Below, one piece after another: positions 10,224 to 22,101 of a DNA stretch of 64,000 bases (position 1 is its first letter; every line of letters starts with the position of its first letter). This stretch comes from Candidatus Altimarinota bacterium. Lineage in GTDB: Bacteria; Patescibacteriota; Gracilibacteria; BD1-5; UBA6164. The position numbers were made by a program, and so were the translations under genes. The notes below the pieces were generated by a model. That model saw only the letters and a list, made by a program, of their open reading frames with translations. It ran no database searches and was not told the origin of the DNA. The DNA lies in contig JAOARJ010000002.1 in NCBI GenBank assembly GCA_025210615.1, forward strand, positions 186,001 through 250,000, written 5' to 3'.

Positions 10224-11171
10224 TTATCTTTTATCTAACTGACTTTCTTCTATTTTTCTTGGAATTGGATTTGTTTTAGCTATGCATTCTTCAATATCTG
10301 TATACCAAGGAGGCGAAATTTTTAAATTATCTTTAACTCAAGGTATAATATAATCTATATGATAATTTTGATATAAATGTTCTGGACTTGTAGGTGAATG
10401 TGATATAGTATTAGAATTCATAAAAACAAATTTATGTTCTCAAATTCTTTGAAATAAATCTACACACATAATGTTAAAATCTGAAACTAATGGGGCAGCA
10501 CTAATTATGCCTGTATATAAAGCAGGTCTAGTATTAGGAGCATGGCTAGACAATATTTTAATTGGTCATTCTAAATTTAAATAAGAATCAGTTGTCAATT
10601 TCTTTTCATCTAATTGATCAACCCATTTTCTTAAATCGTCTTCATTTTTCCAGTATCATTCTAGAGTAAAGCTTCTTGCTCAAGGAGTTTTTTTGTCCCA
10701 ATTAAATTTTGGAAATTTTTTTCATTTATTTCTGTTTTCCCATTTTTCTTTTGCCTTTAAGTATGTTCTATACCCTTTTTCATATGTTTTTTCAATATAA
10801 TCTTTTTCAGGAAAAGCTAAAAATTTTAAATGCTTAAATAATCTAGGTTTAGTATTAATTTTAAATAAATGTTTTTCGGTATTCGTTTTTATTCATTTAT
10901 TTTCTATAACAAACCATTCATCTTTTTTATTTCATTTTTTACGAATATAAAAGTCTCACCTTGCCTCATTTGATTTAGAATTATATCATCATCCTGGTTT
11001 TTCTTTAATTCTATGAATTTCATATCATTTAGATTCAATATAATCTTTAAATAGTAATTCACTCAAAGAACCATGTAAATATCATTCTGCTCAAGGACTC
11101 ATCTGCAAAACTTCTAAAAATTTATCACTATTAACTCCAAATTTTTTATTAATATATTTTTCTAATACCAT
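10224..11171 (-). CDS. Putative restriction endonuclease partner
   Basis: 315 residues, directly upstream of the methylase-specificity gene (86-base gap, same strand). A possible PD-(D/E)xK centre is visible: 'EARGDFYIRKKGNKKDEWFVIENKG' (Asp, then Glu-x-Lys after two strands, about residues 70-95). The rest is basic and aromatic and I do not recognise a named family. Genomic pairing and the D...ExK pattern make it the probable nuclease of the system, but this is inference. Confidence 0.55.
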
Positions 11172-11385
11172 ATTTTAAATTACCTTTCAATTAATTATAA
11201 GATAAATAGATTATATATAATTTAGCTTTAAAACCTAATTATTCTTAAGAAAAATTTCTCTTTTCTCTTATTTTTCATAGTAGCTAGAATTAAAACTCAA
11301 CATAAAGCACTAACATAGAAGAAAGCTTACCTCTACTGAAACACTTTTTTTTAAAAAAAATAACAAGTTAATTAATTTTTTTTAT

Positions 11386-11437
11386 TTGACAAAAACATTT
11401 TTAAAAATATACTAAAAGTTAAGTAACCCTAACTTTT
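11386..11437 (+). promoter_or_regulatory. Promoter and DtxR-type operator of the metalloregulator operon
   Basis: TTGACA (11386-11391), 16 bases, TATACT (11408-11413). An inverted repeat starts right after it: AAAAGTTA (11414-11421), 8 bases, TAACTTTT (11430-11437). The core GTTA...CCTAAC resembles the DtxR/IdeR box TTAGGTTAGSCTAACCTAA. The position, 7 bases before the regulator's ATG, fits metal-dependent autorepression. Confidence 0.7.
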
Positions 11438-11443
11438 ATAAAA

Positions 11444-11866
11444 ATGAGTAAAGAAGATTACTTAAGATTAATGTATAAAATTTGTGAAGAACAAGGTTTA
11501 GAAAAACTTAGTGATATGTGAATTAAAAAAGTTGATATAGCCCAAAAAATGAATATTTCTAAACCAAGTGTTACACAAATGATGAATAAATTTGCCAAAG
11601 AAGATTTAGTAAAAATAGATTCCTATTCTAAAGTTTTTTTTACTAATAAATGATTAAAATTAGCAAAAAAAATAACATATAACTATAGAATTATTGAAAC
11701 TTTTTTACAGAAAACGTTAGAATATGATTCTCTAGATAAAATAAGAGAAGAAGCTCATAAATTAGAACATGCTTTTTCTGACGAAGCTATACAGCGATTG
11801 GATAATTTTCTATGAAATCCAAAAGTTTGTCCTCATTGAGATAAAATTAATAAAAATATCTCATAA
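11444..11866 (+). CDS. DtxR/MntR-family metal-dependent repressor
   Basis: A short 140-residue regulator. It has a winged-helix N-terminus ('MSKEDYLRLMYKICEEQG...KVDIAQKMNISKPSVTQMMNKF') and a metal-binding/dimerisation helix region ('EAHKLEHAFSDEAIQRLDNFLGNPKVCPHG') with the family's conserved E-H pair and the 'PKVCPHG' end. The SH3-like third domain of long DtxR proteins is absent, as in MntR-sized members. It sits behind a promoter with a matching inverted repeat and directly precedes two ABC half-transporters, so it likely controls metal or metallophore transport. One CGA codon falls at a conserved Arg ('IQRLD'). Confidence 0.85.
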
Positions 11867-11968
11867 ATAAAATAAAAATAAATTTAAATTAATAAAGCTA
11901 TTTAATTATTAAAATAGTATTTTTAAGTGAGGAAAAAATATTTTATAAATTATAAAAAATATAAAAAA

Positions 11969-13726
11969 ATGAAAAAATTATTAACAAGATTGCAAAAATA
12001 CATGGGTAAAAGAAAAATGCTTTTACCAGGCTCTCTTTTAAGTTCAGCAATAAGTGCTGTATTATGAATCATGCCATATATTTTTATATGGTTAATTGTA
12101 AAACAATTATTAATTTCTGATTTACAATCAACTAAAGAAATAATTGCTTGATATGCTTTATGGGCTTTAATTACATCAATATTAAGTGTTGTATTTTATT
12201 TTTTAGCTCTCACATTATCTCACTTAGCTGCTTTCCGCGTAGAAACAAATATACGTAAAGAAACTATGAAAAAAGTTATAAAACTACCTCTTGGATTTTT
12301 TGAAAATAATACAAGTGGGAAATTAAGGAAAATTATTGATGATAATGCTGGTATTACTCATTCTTTTCTAGCTCATCAACTTCCTGATTTAGCTGGAACT
12401 TTTATTGTGCCTATCACTACTTTATTATTAATATTCATCTTTGACTGGAAATTAGGTATTGTTTGTCTTATTCCTCTTATTATAACTGTTTTTATTATGA
12501 GGAATATGATGCTTAAAAAAGGAAAATTTTTTACTCAAAAATATATGACATCTCTAGAAAATATGAATACTGAAGCTGTTGAATATGTACGTGGAATACC
12601 TGTTGTAAAAATTTTTCAACAAACTATTTATTCTTTTAAAAGTTTTTATAAAAGTATTATAGATTATAGAGATATGGTCTATAATTACACCCTTTTATGG
12701 AAAAAACCTATGTCAACTTATAATACTATAATAAATTCATTTGCATATTTTCTTATTATAGCAGCTATTTTTTTTATAAATAACTCTTGAAATTATATTA
12801 ATATAATAGTAAATTTAATATTTTTTATCCTTATTACTCCTGTTTTTGCTCAATCAATTATGAGAAGTATGCACTTGAATAATAGTGTTATTCAAGCAAG
12901 TGAAGCACTTAATAGAGTTGAAAAACTTACAAAAACAAAAATCTTACCAGTATCACAAAATCCAGAAGAAATTAAAAATAGTAAAATAGAATTTAAAAAT
13001 GTTTCTTTTAGTTATCCATGAGCAAATAAAAAAGCTATTGATAATATTAATTTTACTATAAAAGAATGACAAACTTTTGCTATAGTTTGACCTTCTTGAA
13101 GTGGTAAAACAACAACAGCAAGACTTATCCCTCGTTTTTGGGATACTAATGAATGAGAAATAAAAATTGGTAATACAAATGTAAAAGATATTTCTTCAAA
13201 AGAATTAATGAATAATATTTCCTTTGTTTTTCAAAATACAAAACTTTTTAAAACAAGTTTACTTGAAAATATTTGTTATTGAAATCCAAATGCATCAGAA
13301 AAAGAAATTAAAAATGCTCTACAATTAGCACAATGTAAAGATATTATTGAAAAAATGCCAGATTGATTAAACACAAAAATATGAACGAAATGAACATATT
13401 TATCATGATGAGAAATGCAACGTATTTCTATCGCTAGGGCTATTTTAAAAAATTCTCCTATTGTTGTTTTGGATGAAGCAACTGCTTTCACTGATCCAGA
13501 AAACGAACATCTAATACAAAAAGCTTTTGATAAACTTACTAAAAATAAAACAGTCTTAATGATTGCCCATAGACTTACAAGTATAGTTAACGCTGACTGT
13601 ATTTTAGTTATGAGTGAGTGACAAATCACAGAAAGATGAACACATAAAGAATTAATTGAGAAAAACTGATTATACGCAAAAATGTGGAAAGAATATAAAA
13701 AATCTGCTGATTGGACAATTAATTAA
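11969..13726 (+). CDS. ABC transporter, fused membrane/ATPase half (IrtA/YbtP-like)
   Basis: 585 residues: six transmembrane helices (about 15-300) then an ATPase. Motifs: Walker A 'GPSGSGKTTT' (about 373), signature 'LSGGEMQR' (about 478), Walker B 'IVVLDEAT' (about 498), H-loop 'IAHRL'. The membrane part has 'LPLGFFENNTSGKLRKIIDDNAGITHSFLAHQLPDLAGT', the pattern of exporter-fold transporters such as YbtP and IrtA that import iron-siderophores. The metal-type repressor upstream supports iron or metallophore transport. It forms a heterodimer with the next gene (58-base gap). Confidence 0.85.
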
Positions 13727-13784
13727 TCCCCTATTTCAACTATTTATAACCTTTTATTTAATATTACTATAAACTATAATTAAT

Positions 13785-15521
13785 ATGATTAATTTTTTAA
13801 AAAAAAGATTTGCTCTATCAAAAAAAGGAGCTTATGATTTTATTAAAGGTGTAATATTTACAACCTTACTTAACATTGCCTTAATGTTCCCTGCTATATT
13901 TACTTTTCTGTTTTTAGATGATTATCTAAGACCTATTATAGAACAAACAAATAGTGAAGTAAATAGTTTTATGTATTATTTTATTTTAAGTTGCGTACTA
14001 ATGATAATAACATGGTTAATCGCCATATTTCAATATAGTAGTACTCATGCAAGCGTATATAGCGAAAGTGCTAATCGTCGTGTATCAATTGCTGAAAAAT
14101 TAAGAAAGCTACCATTATCATTCTTTGGTGAAAAAAACTTATCAGATTTAACAGGGACAATTATGGCTGATAATGCGGAATTAGAAAAAATTTTTTCACA
14201 TACTGTACCACAATTATTTGCCGCTATTATTTTTTTATGCTTAGCTACAACAGGATTGTTTATAACTAACTGGAAATTGGCTTTAGCTTTACTTTGGGTT
14301 GTACCTATTGCAACCCTAGTTGTTATCCTATCAAAAAAACTTCAAATAGAAAAAAATAAAATAATTTATAATGATAAAAGAGAGGTTTCAAGCTATATTC
14401 AAGAGGGATTAGAAAATATAGCCGAAATAAAATCATATAATAATGAAGAAAAATATACAAATAATCTAGAAGAAAAACTTGATAAGTATGAGAAAAATTT
14501 AACTAAATGAGAACTTACGATTGGAGTTTTACTTAATAGTTCTCAAAGTATTTTAAAATTATGATTAGTTAGTGTAATTTTTGTCTGAGTATATTTATTA
14601 TCAAAAAATGAAGTAAGTTTATTTACTTATTTAATATTTTTAATATTAGCAACTCGCATTTATAGTCCTATTAGTGATGTTTTAAATAATTTAGCTGCTT
14701 TATTTCATTTAGATATTCCAATAAAAAGAATGAATGAAATAAAAAATTTAAAAACTCAAAGTGGTTCTAAAGATTTTAAACCAAAAAACTATGATATAGT
14801 TTTTAAAAACGTTAATTTTTCTTATGAAACATGAAAACAAGTTATAAAAAATGTTTCTTTTATTGCAAAACAATGAGAAATAACAGCATTAATAGGTTCT
14901 TCTGGTTGAGGTAAAAGTACAGCTACAAAATTAGCTGCTCGTTTCTGGGATATTGATTCTGGTAAAATTACATTATGATGACAAGATATAAGTAAGATAG
15001 ATCCTGAAACTTTATTAAAAAATTATTCTTTTGTCTTTCAAGATGTAACTCTTTTTAATACTTCTATTAAAGATAACATTCGTATATGAAAACACAATGC
15101 AACAGATGAAGAGATAATTAAAGCCGCAAAAATGGCTCAATGTGATGATTTTATAAGAAAAACGCCTAATGGTTATGATACAATAATCGCTGAAAATTGA
15201 GATACTCTTTCTGGTTGAGAAAAACAACGTATTTCTATTGCAAGAGCTTTACTTAAAGATGCTCCTATTATACTTTTAGATGAATCAACAGCATCACTAG
15301 ATGTAGAAAATGAAACAAAAATACAACAAAGTATTTCCGAGCTTATTAAAAATAAAACAGTTTTAATTATCGCCCATAGAATGAGAACAATAGCACATGC
15401 CGATAAAATAGTAGTTCTTGAAAACTGAAAAGTTATAGAAACAGGTAATCCTAATGATTTAAGTAAAAATAAAAACAGTGCATTTACTAAAATGTGTAAA
15501 ATACAAATAAAAGATGTTTAG
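13785..15521 (+). CDS. ABC transporter, fused membrane/ATPase half (IrtB/YbtQ-like)
   Basis: 578 residues with six helices (about 15-300) and an ATPase: Walker A 'GSSGGGKST' (about 371), signature 'LSGGEKQR' (about 474), Walker B 'IILLDEST' (about 496), 'IAHRM'. The motif '[38 protein letters not shown]' mirrors that of its partner and marks the IrtAB/YbtPQ-type group. It completes a heterodimer with the upstream half. UGA supplies most glycines in the ATPase but far fewer in the membrane part. Confidence 0.85.
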
Positions 15522-15621
15522 TAAAATAACTTATTGAAGGTGTAAATAATTAAAATTTGTAAAAAAACAAAAAAAATCTATAATTTAATTATCAAAATAT
15601 AATTTTTATAAAAATTAATTA

Positions 15622-16299
15622 ATGAAAGTATTGATTATAGAAGATCATCCTTCTATTAGAAATAATATAATAAAACTACTCAAAAAAGAAAATTGTACTG
15701 CGCAGTGAGCTATGAACTGAAAAGAAGGCTTACAAAAACTATTAATTTCTTCTTATGATGTTATTATACTTGACGTTAATATGCCAATAATGAATGGGCG
15801 TGAGTTTATACAAACTATCAGAAATAAGAATATTGATACTCCTGTTTTAGCATTAACTTCAAACAGTATGTTAGATGATAAAATTGATATGTTTGAGTTA
15901 TGAGTTGATGATTATCTTACTAAACCTTTTAATTTTTGAGAGCTTTTTGTTAGACTAAAATCTCTTACAAAAAGAAAATGAGTTATAAAATCTAATATAG
16001 AAAAAATTTGAAATATTGAAATAAATTATTCTTCAAATAAAATATTTTTAGATAAAAAAGAAGTAGAATTCCAAAATAAACAATATAAAATAATAAAATA
16101 TTTACTAGATAATAAATGATATCCAAAAACTAAAATTGAAATTATGGAATACGTCTGGTGAGAGCAAGAAGAAAATCTAAATTTTAACACTACAATCCTA
16201 GAATCTCATATTTATATTATTAGAAAAAAGTTAGGAAAAAACTTTATAAAAACTATAAAATGAGTGTGATATATTATTGAAAATAACTTAAATAATTAA
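15622..16299 (+). CDS. OmpR-family response regulator
   Basis: 225 residues. The receiver domain carries the acidic pocket 'IEDH' (E7, D8), phosphoacceptor Asp51 in 'VIILDVNMPIMNG', 'LTS' and 'DDYLTKPF' (Lys). The C-terminal winged helix ends 'ILESHIYIIRKKLGKNFIKTIKGVGY', the classic OmpR DNA-binding wing. The histidine kinase gene follows after 11 bases. Confidence 0.92.
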
Positions 16300-16310
16300 A
16301 AAAGAATAAA

Positions 16311-17528
16311 ATGAAATTAAAAAAAGAAACTAAAATATCCCTGAAAATAACTTTTTTAACTACTGCTGTTATTTTATGAATTTTAGTAGCAAGTGTTTAT
16401 GCTAGCGGATATTTATTTAAAGCGATATTTATAGATGATTTTATAAAATGAATCGAAAATAAAGAATATTTAGAATGATTTTCTGAGGAAGAAATTTTAG
16501 CTTGAAGAGAAGAGGATAAAAAAATAGATATCACAATGCAATGAGCTATTATTGAAGAAGATGAGGAAGATGATATAGATATGCTTTATTTTATTCCAAC
16601 AATTGATTATTTTGAAAAAAAAGATTGAAAAATTTTAAAATTCTGAAGAACTAATGAATTTAAATCCAATCTAGATTTTTTATTAAATTTAGAAAAATGA
16701 AAACATATAACAAAAAAAATAGAATGAAAAGAATATACTTTTTATAATGATAAAAATAGTGATAAAATTTATATTTCACAATTATTTGTATTTGAGGTAC
16801 AACTTTGATTGTTTTTCCTATGACTTCCTTTTCTTGTAATTTTAGTTATACCCCTTTATTTTGTGTCTAGAAGGGTTGTTAGATTATATTTTAAACCTGT
16901 TGAGGAAGCAAATAAAAGACTAAAATATTATAATCATCACTTAGCCCACGAGTTAAAAACTCCCATTACCGCAATGAGTTTAAATTTAGATACTCTCGAT
17001 ATAGAATATGATAAACAAGCTATTATAGATTCTAAAAAAGAACTAAATAATATGTTTAATATTGTAGATAGTTTATTAAAATTATCTGAAAAATCTGTTT
17101 GAGATAACTTAGATATTTTCATTTTAAAAGACCTTATAAAACAATATCTAAAAACATTAAATAACGATGAAAAAAAGAAAATTTATCTTGACATTAATGA
17201 AAAATCAGAAATAAAAACTGATAGAATTTTATTTTTTAGAATTCTTGAAAACGTTATAAGAAATTGATTTAAATATTCTCTAGATAATAAAATTTATATA
17301 AAATCAGAAAATAATGCCATAATTTTTAGCAATAAAATAAAACCTGAATTAGCTCAAAATAATACAAAAAGATTAACAGATTATTTTTATAGATGAAAAA
17401 ATAGTGAAAATTATGAAGGTTTTTGATTATGATTATCAATAGTTGAAACTATTACAAAACAGCTTTGATATAAGCTTAATATAAAAATAAAAAATGAAGA
17501 ATTTATCTTAGAAATAAAATTTAATTAA
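16311..17528 (+). CDS. Sensor histidine kinase
   Basis: 405 residues: transmembrane helix at about 15-40, an extracytoplasmic domain of about 125 residues that is strongly acidic ('IIEEDEEDDIDM'), a second helix at about 165-185, then HisKA with the phospho-His in 'HHLAHELKTPITAM' (His213) and an HATPase_c domain with 'ENVIRNGFKYS' (N box), 'YRGKNSENYEGFGLGLSIVETI' (F and G boxes). The G1 box is shortened. It pairs with the preceding regulator and lies upstream of an exporter operon it may control. The acidic sensor could bind cations or cationic peptides (inference). Confidence 0.9.
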
Positions 17529-17540
17529 AAAAACATAAAA

Positions 17541-17592
17541 ATTCAACTAGAATTGAACTTGAAAAATAAACTATGCGGTGTAGTTTATTTTT
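17541..17592 (+). promoter_or_regulatory. Palindromic site plus leader hairpin before the exporter operon
   Basis: ATTCAACTAGAATTGAACT (17541-17559) contains the inverted repeat TTCAA-N6-TTGAA. A near-identical copy occurs at 21762-21780. Next comes a perfect hairpin, AATAAACTA / TAGTTTATT (17565-17589), followed by TTTTTATTATT. The hairpin could terminate the kinase transcript or act as an attenuator, since the next ATG is only 14 bases on. Confidence 0.5.
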
Positions 17593-17605
17593 TATTATTA
17601 ATTTT

Positions 17606-19837
17606 ATGAAGAAAAAAATTATAATTTCATGAGTTATTTTATTATCTTTATGATGATATTTTCTCTTAACAAATGGCAATTCTAATGAAAAAGATATGAT
17701 ATTAGACGAAATGCCAATCCAAACAGTAACAGCTGAAAAAAAATCTTTTGATTCAAACTTAAGTATAATTTGAACAGCAAAAGTTAGAAATGAACAAAGA
17801 CTTAGATTTAATACAAGCTGAAAAATTACAAAAGTAAATTTTAAATGATGAGATATCGTAAAAAAATGACAAATTATCGCAGAAATAGATTCTACTGAAG
17901 CTAATAATGAAGTAGCAAGAGCAAAATTAACTTTAAAAAATTCTCAGACAAAATTAGAAAAATTTAAGGATGATATAAGCGAAACAGGATTAAAAAAATC
18001 TCAAATCGATTTAGATAAAATTTCATCTGAAATAAATAAGAAAAAATTGGATATAGATTTATTAAAGCTTACCCAAAATAAAGATTTAAAAGAAGCGCAG
18101 TTATCATTAAAAGAAGCTGAAAATAATTATAAAATCTTAGAAAAAGAAGTCGCTAAAAATATAAATAATTATTCTTTAACAGATGAAGATAAAGAAAAGA
18201 TTCTTAACACAAAAAATATCGAATTAACAAAACAAAAAACTGAGTATAATAATCTAAAAAATAATTTTGAAAATACATTAAATAAAAAAATTAATGATTA
18301 TTATTCAAAACTTGAACAAAACTATTTAATGATTCAATCAAATATTACAAATACCCAAAAATCTTTTCAAGAAATTAATGGATTATTCGATTCTCAAAGT
18401 ACATTTTTCTCTAATCAAGAAGAATTTTCTGCTAAAAGACCTGATTTAAAATTACAAGCGAGATGAAGTTTTGAAGAATCTAAAAGAAAACTAGAAGAAT
18501 TAAAAAAATCGTATAAAAAAATCACATCTAAAAAAGACACTGAAAATATTATAAAAGCGCTAGAAGAAAATAAAAAATTAAATGAAACTTTATTTAAAAC
18601 TACTGATTTAATAGCAAAAAGTTTTCAAGAAAGTGTTACTTCTGGAAGTTTTAATTTAAGCGAAATAAATAGTTATTCATCAAAATATTCTAGTCAAAGA
18701 GATACTTATAAATCAGAAACTAATTCTATTCTTAGTACTATTGATGAGCTAAAAACTTATGATTCTACTGAAAAAATTAAACAAGATTTATTAAATAATT
18801 TAGAAGAGAAAAAGAATAATATTAAAGCTGCTGAATTAGATATTAAAAAAATATCTGAAAATCAAAACTTTTTATCACAAACTTCAGGATTTAATACAAA
18901 TAATGAAAATATAAAATTAGAAAAATCTAGGCTTAATTTAGAGCTTCAAAAACAAAAATTAGAAACACTAAAACAAACTCAAAAAGAAACTTTAAAGCAA
19001 GAAGAATTATCTTATGATAAAATGAAACTTGAATATAAGGATGCTGAAAAAAAGACAAAAAAATTAATAAATTTAGATAATAATGAAGAATATACTTATT
19101 TAATTAATGAGGTAAAACAAAATAAAATTGCTCTTCAAAATACATTAAAAAGACTTGAAAATTATTCTATAAAAGCTCCATTTGATGGGATTATTACAAA
19201 TATGGATATAAATGTTTGAGATAGACTTAATGCTGATACTCAAAAGTTTATCTCTATCCAAAATCCAAATTTAATTGAAATAAATATGTATGTAACACAA
19301 GCTGATATTGTAAAAATAAATAAATGAATGAAAGCTAGTTTCGTATTTGATTCTTATAAAAATAAAAAATTTGACGGTGTGATAAATAAGATTGAAAATA
19401 CTCCTACTAATAAAAATTGAGTTGATAAATATAAAGTTCAAACTTATATGAATAAACCAGAATGAATAAAGATTTATTCTTGAATGAGAACAAATGCAAC
19501 TATCACTATAAATAAAGTTCCAGAATCTATTGTTGTGCCTTATTTAGCTGTTTCAGTTAACGCAAAATGAGAAAAAATCGTAACAGTTATAAAAAAAGGT
19601 GGAATAGAAGAACAAAAGGTCGTAAAAACAGGTATTACAGATTGAAAAAATTATCAAATTTTAGAATGATTAAAATGATGAGAAAAAATAATTTTAATTA
19701 ATTATAATTGACTAGAAGCTAAAAATAATCCAGCAGAAAAAGAAAAGAAAACTGATATATTCTGAGAATGAATGGAAGAATGAGAATTCCAAGATATGGA
19801 ATGAGAAGACATGTGAGGAGATATGTGATGATTTTAA
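17606..19837 (+). CDS. Periplasmic adaptor (MacA/HlyD-type membrane fusion protein)
   Basis: 743 residues, long for the family. It has an N-terminal anchor (about 4-22), a lipoyl half-motif 'TSGKITKVNFKGGDIVKKGQIIAEID' (about 72-97), an exceptionally long coiled-coil region (about 100-510) rich in Lys, Glu, Asn and Leu, the second lipoyl half 'KAPFDGIITNMDINVGDRL', a beta-barrel part and an acidic glycine tail ('MEEGEFQDMEGEDMGGDMGGF') in which most glycines are UGA. The hairpin of about 400 residues is far longer than in MacA, which suggests it spans a thick envelope. It is in an operon with ATPase and permease genes. Confidence 0.85.
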
Positions 19838-19855
19838 TTATTAACTAGACAAAAA

Positions 19856-20521
19856 ATGTTAGAATTAAAAAATATTAAAAAATCTTACACAATGTGAGAA
19901 CAAACTTTAGATGTTTTAAAGTGAGTCGATTTAAAAGTTTCAGAAGGTGATTTTCTAGCGATTATGTGACCTAGTTGAAGCTGAAAGTCTACATTAATGA
20001 ATATTATTTGAATGCTTGATGATAGTGATTCTTGAGAATATTATATTAATAATGAAAGAGTTGATAACGTGAGTGAAGCTAGAAAATGACAAATCAGAAG
20101 AGAAAATATTTGATTTATTTTTCAAAATTATTCTTTAATTCCTAGAATAAATGTTTTAGAGCAAGTAAAACTTCCGCTTATTTATCAAGGAATATCAAAC
20201 AAAAAAGCGACAGATTTAGCTATGAAAGCATTAGAAAAAGTTTGATTAAAATGAAAAGAAAAAAATATGCCGAATGAAATTTCTTGAGGGCAAAAGCAAA
20301 GAGTATCAGTTGCTAGAGCTTTGGTAATCTCCCCTACTATGATGCTAGCTGATGAGCCAACTTGAGCGTTAGACACTAAAACTTCTGAAGAAATTATGGA
20401 TTTATTTGAGCAATTAAATAAAGAATGAAAAACAATTATTGTCATCACTCATGAGCCAGAAGTAGCAGAAAGAACAAAAAAAACAATTATCGTTCGTGAT
20501 TGAAATATTATTAACTCTTAA
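19856..20521 (+). CDS. ABC exporter ATPase (MacB/LolD type)
   Basis: 221 residues. Walker A 'MGPSGSGKSTLMNIIG' (about 38-48), Q-loop 'IFQNYSLIPRINVLEQV', signature 'EISGGQKQRVSVARAL' (about 142), Walker B 'MMLADEPTGALD' (about 162), 'VITHEPEVAERT'. This is the canonical MacB/LolD ATPase pattern. By hand count about 16 of 19 glycines are UGA, including two in Walker A, a good benchmark for native codon use. Its stop and the permease ATG are 3 bases apart. Confidence 0.92.
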
Positions 20522-20524
20522 AAT

Positions 20525-21709
20525 ATGCAAAAAATAATTATATTTATAAAACAGGCTTTTTCATCTATTATTGCGAATAAAATGCGTTCAATTTTATCTA
20601 CTCTATGAATAATTATTTGAATCAGTTCTTTTGTTATAATGTTATCAGTCTGAGAATGAGCAAAAAATTCGATAATGAAAGATTTTTGAAATAATTCAAA
20701 ATTAATTACAGTAGATAAAAAATGATGATATACTATCGCGCAAAATATTTTTACACCAGAAGTTATAGAAGAAATTCCAAAAGTTGTACCAATGATAGAT
20801 AAAGCTTTTCCAAATTACTCGTGATTATCATTAATGGCTAATTATAAAGAAAAAAACGTAGAAACAGGCTTTAGTGTTATAGATAAATGATATTTAAAAT
20901 ACGAAAAAAATGAAATTATAAAATGAAGTTTTTTTACTGATGATGATTATAAAAATAATAATAAAGTTGTTATTTTATGAGATTATGTAGCCAATAAATG
21001 AGTAAAATGATGAATAAAATTATGAAAAGAGATAATTATTTGATGAGAAAAATTTTTAGTCTCATGAATTTTAAAAAAGAAAAATTATAACTTTGATTAT
21101 AATATATTTATACCAAACACAACCGCAGCAAAAGTTTTTAATCAAAGAGAAATATCTTGAATCAAAATTTATACAACAAATGAGAAAAAAATGAAATCTA
21201 TAAAAAATGCTTTAAATTATTATCTATTTAAAAAATCTGTTGTAGAAAAAGCAAAACAAGTAAATTATAAAATAAAAACTGATGCTGATGCGATAAAGCA
21301 AATCAATCAATTTACAGGAAAATTTACAATGTTATTATGATGAATTTGAGCCATCGCACTAGTTGTTTGATGAATTTGAATAATGAACATAATGCTAGTT
21401 TCAGTAACAGAAAGAACTAGAGAAATCGGTATCAGAAAAGCAATTTGAGCTACGAACTGAACTATATTATCACAATTTTTAACTGAATCAATAATCTTAA
21501 CTTTAATTTGAACATTTTTTGCTATATTATTGTCATACTGAGTTACTAGTTTAATAACTTCTTTGGTTCCAAATATGCAAGTTTCAATAAACGCTTCGGT
21601 ATTATCAATATCAATATCCGTAGCATTTGCTATGTGATTAATATTCGGCCTTATGCCAGCATGGAAAGCAGCTAAATTAAAACCTATTGATGCACTTCAT
21701 TTTGAATAA
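20525..21709 (+). CDS. ABC exporter permease (MacB-type, FtsX fold)
   Basis: 394 residues with the MacB topology: N-terminal helix ('MRSILSTLGIIIGISSFVIMLSVGEGA'), a periplasmic MacB_PCD domain (about 45-265), then three helices with '[30 protein letters not shown]' and 'MPAWKAAKLKPIDALHFE' at the end, both hallmarks of MacB. With the adaptor and ATPase it forms a tripartite-type efflux complex, probably exporting peptides or toxins, in an organism not expected to have TolC. Confidence 0.92.
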
Positions 21710-21761
21710 AATATTCAAATAACCTTAATTATAAGAAATTATAAATAAAAATAATTCAATA

Positions 21762-21780
21762 ATTCAACTAAAATTGAACT
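21762..21780 (+). promoter_or_regulatory. Second copy of the TTCAA-N6-TTGAA palindrome
   Basis: ATTCAACTAAAATTGAACT differs by one base from the site at 17541-17559. It lies in the 392-base gap after the permease gene and before the flavodoxin-fold gene. A TATAAT follows at about 21800, so a promoter is possible. The two copies bracket the exporter operon next to the two-component system. Confidence 0.45.
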
Positions 21781-21848
21781 AAACAAATATAATATCTCTA
21801 TAATATATCTTAAATTTATTAAAAACGATTGTCTTTAATACTTTTAAA

Positions 21849-21998
21849 ATATGTGCTAGTAAACTCGTCACACAAGAAAAACTTCAACATACTACAAATA
21901 TAGCAACTGTATGGCTTGATAATAACAAAAATGGAAAAATTGATAAAACAAAATTAATTGAAACGATAAAAAAAATAAGCCTAATTTGTATTCTATAG
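21849..21998 (+). pseudogene. Short EF-hand-like coding fragment
   Basis: An open stretch of 49 codons without a clear ATG reads 'ICASKLVTQEKLQHTTNIATVWLDNNKNGKIDKTKLIETIKK'. The segment 'LDNNKNGKID' looks like a calcium-binding dockerin/EF-hand loop, and 'CAS' could be the cleavage point of a lost lipoprotein. It is either a remnant or chance. The rest of the gap 21710-22101 holds the palindrome only. Confidence 0.25.
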
Positions 21999-22101
21999 CC
22001 TACTTTCAAGATTTTTTATCAAAATATTTGACTTAATTGGAAAATAGAATATCTTATGTATGTACACATATTATATTTTAATCATTATTAAATATTGCTA
22101 T

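Noticed and set aside
13276-13629. Long minus-strand frame opposite the first ABC ATPase
   Set aside because: Shadow of a strongly conserved ATPase domain.
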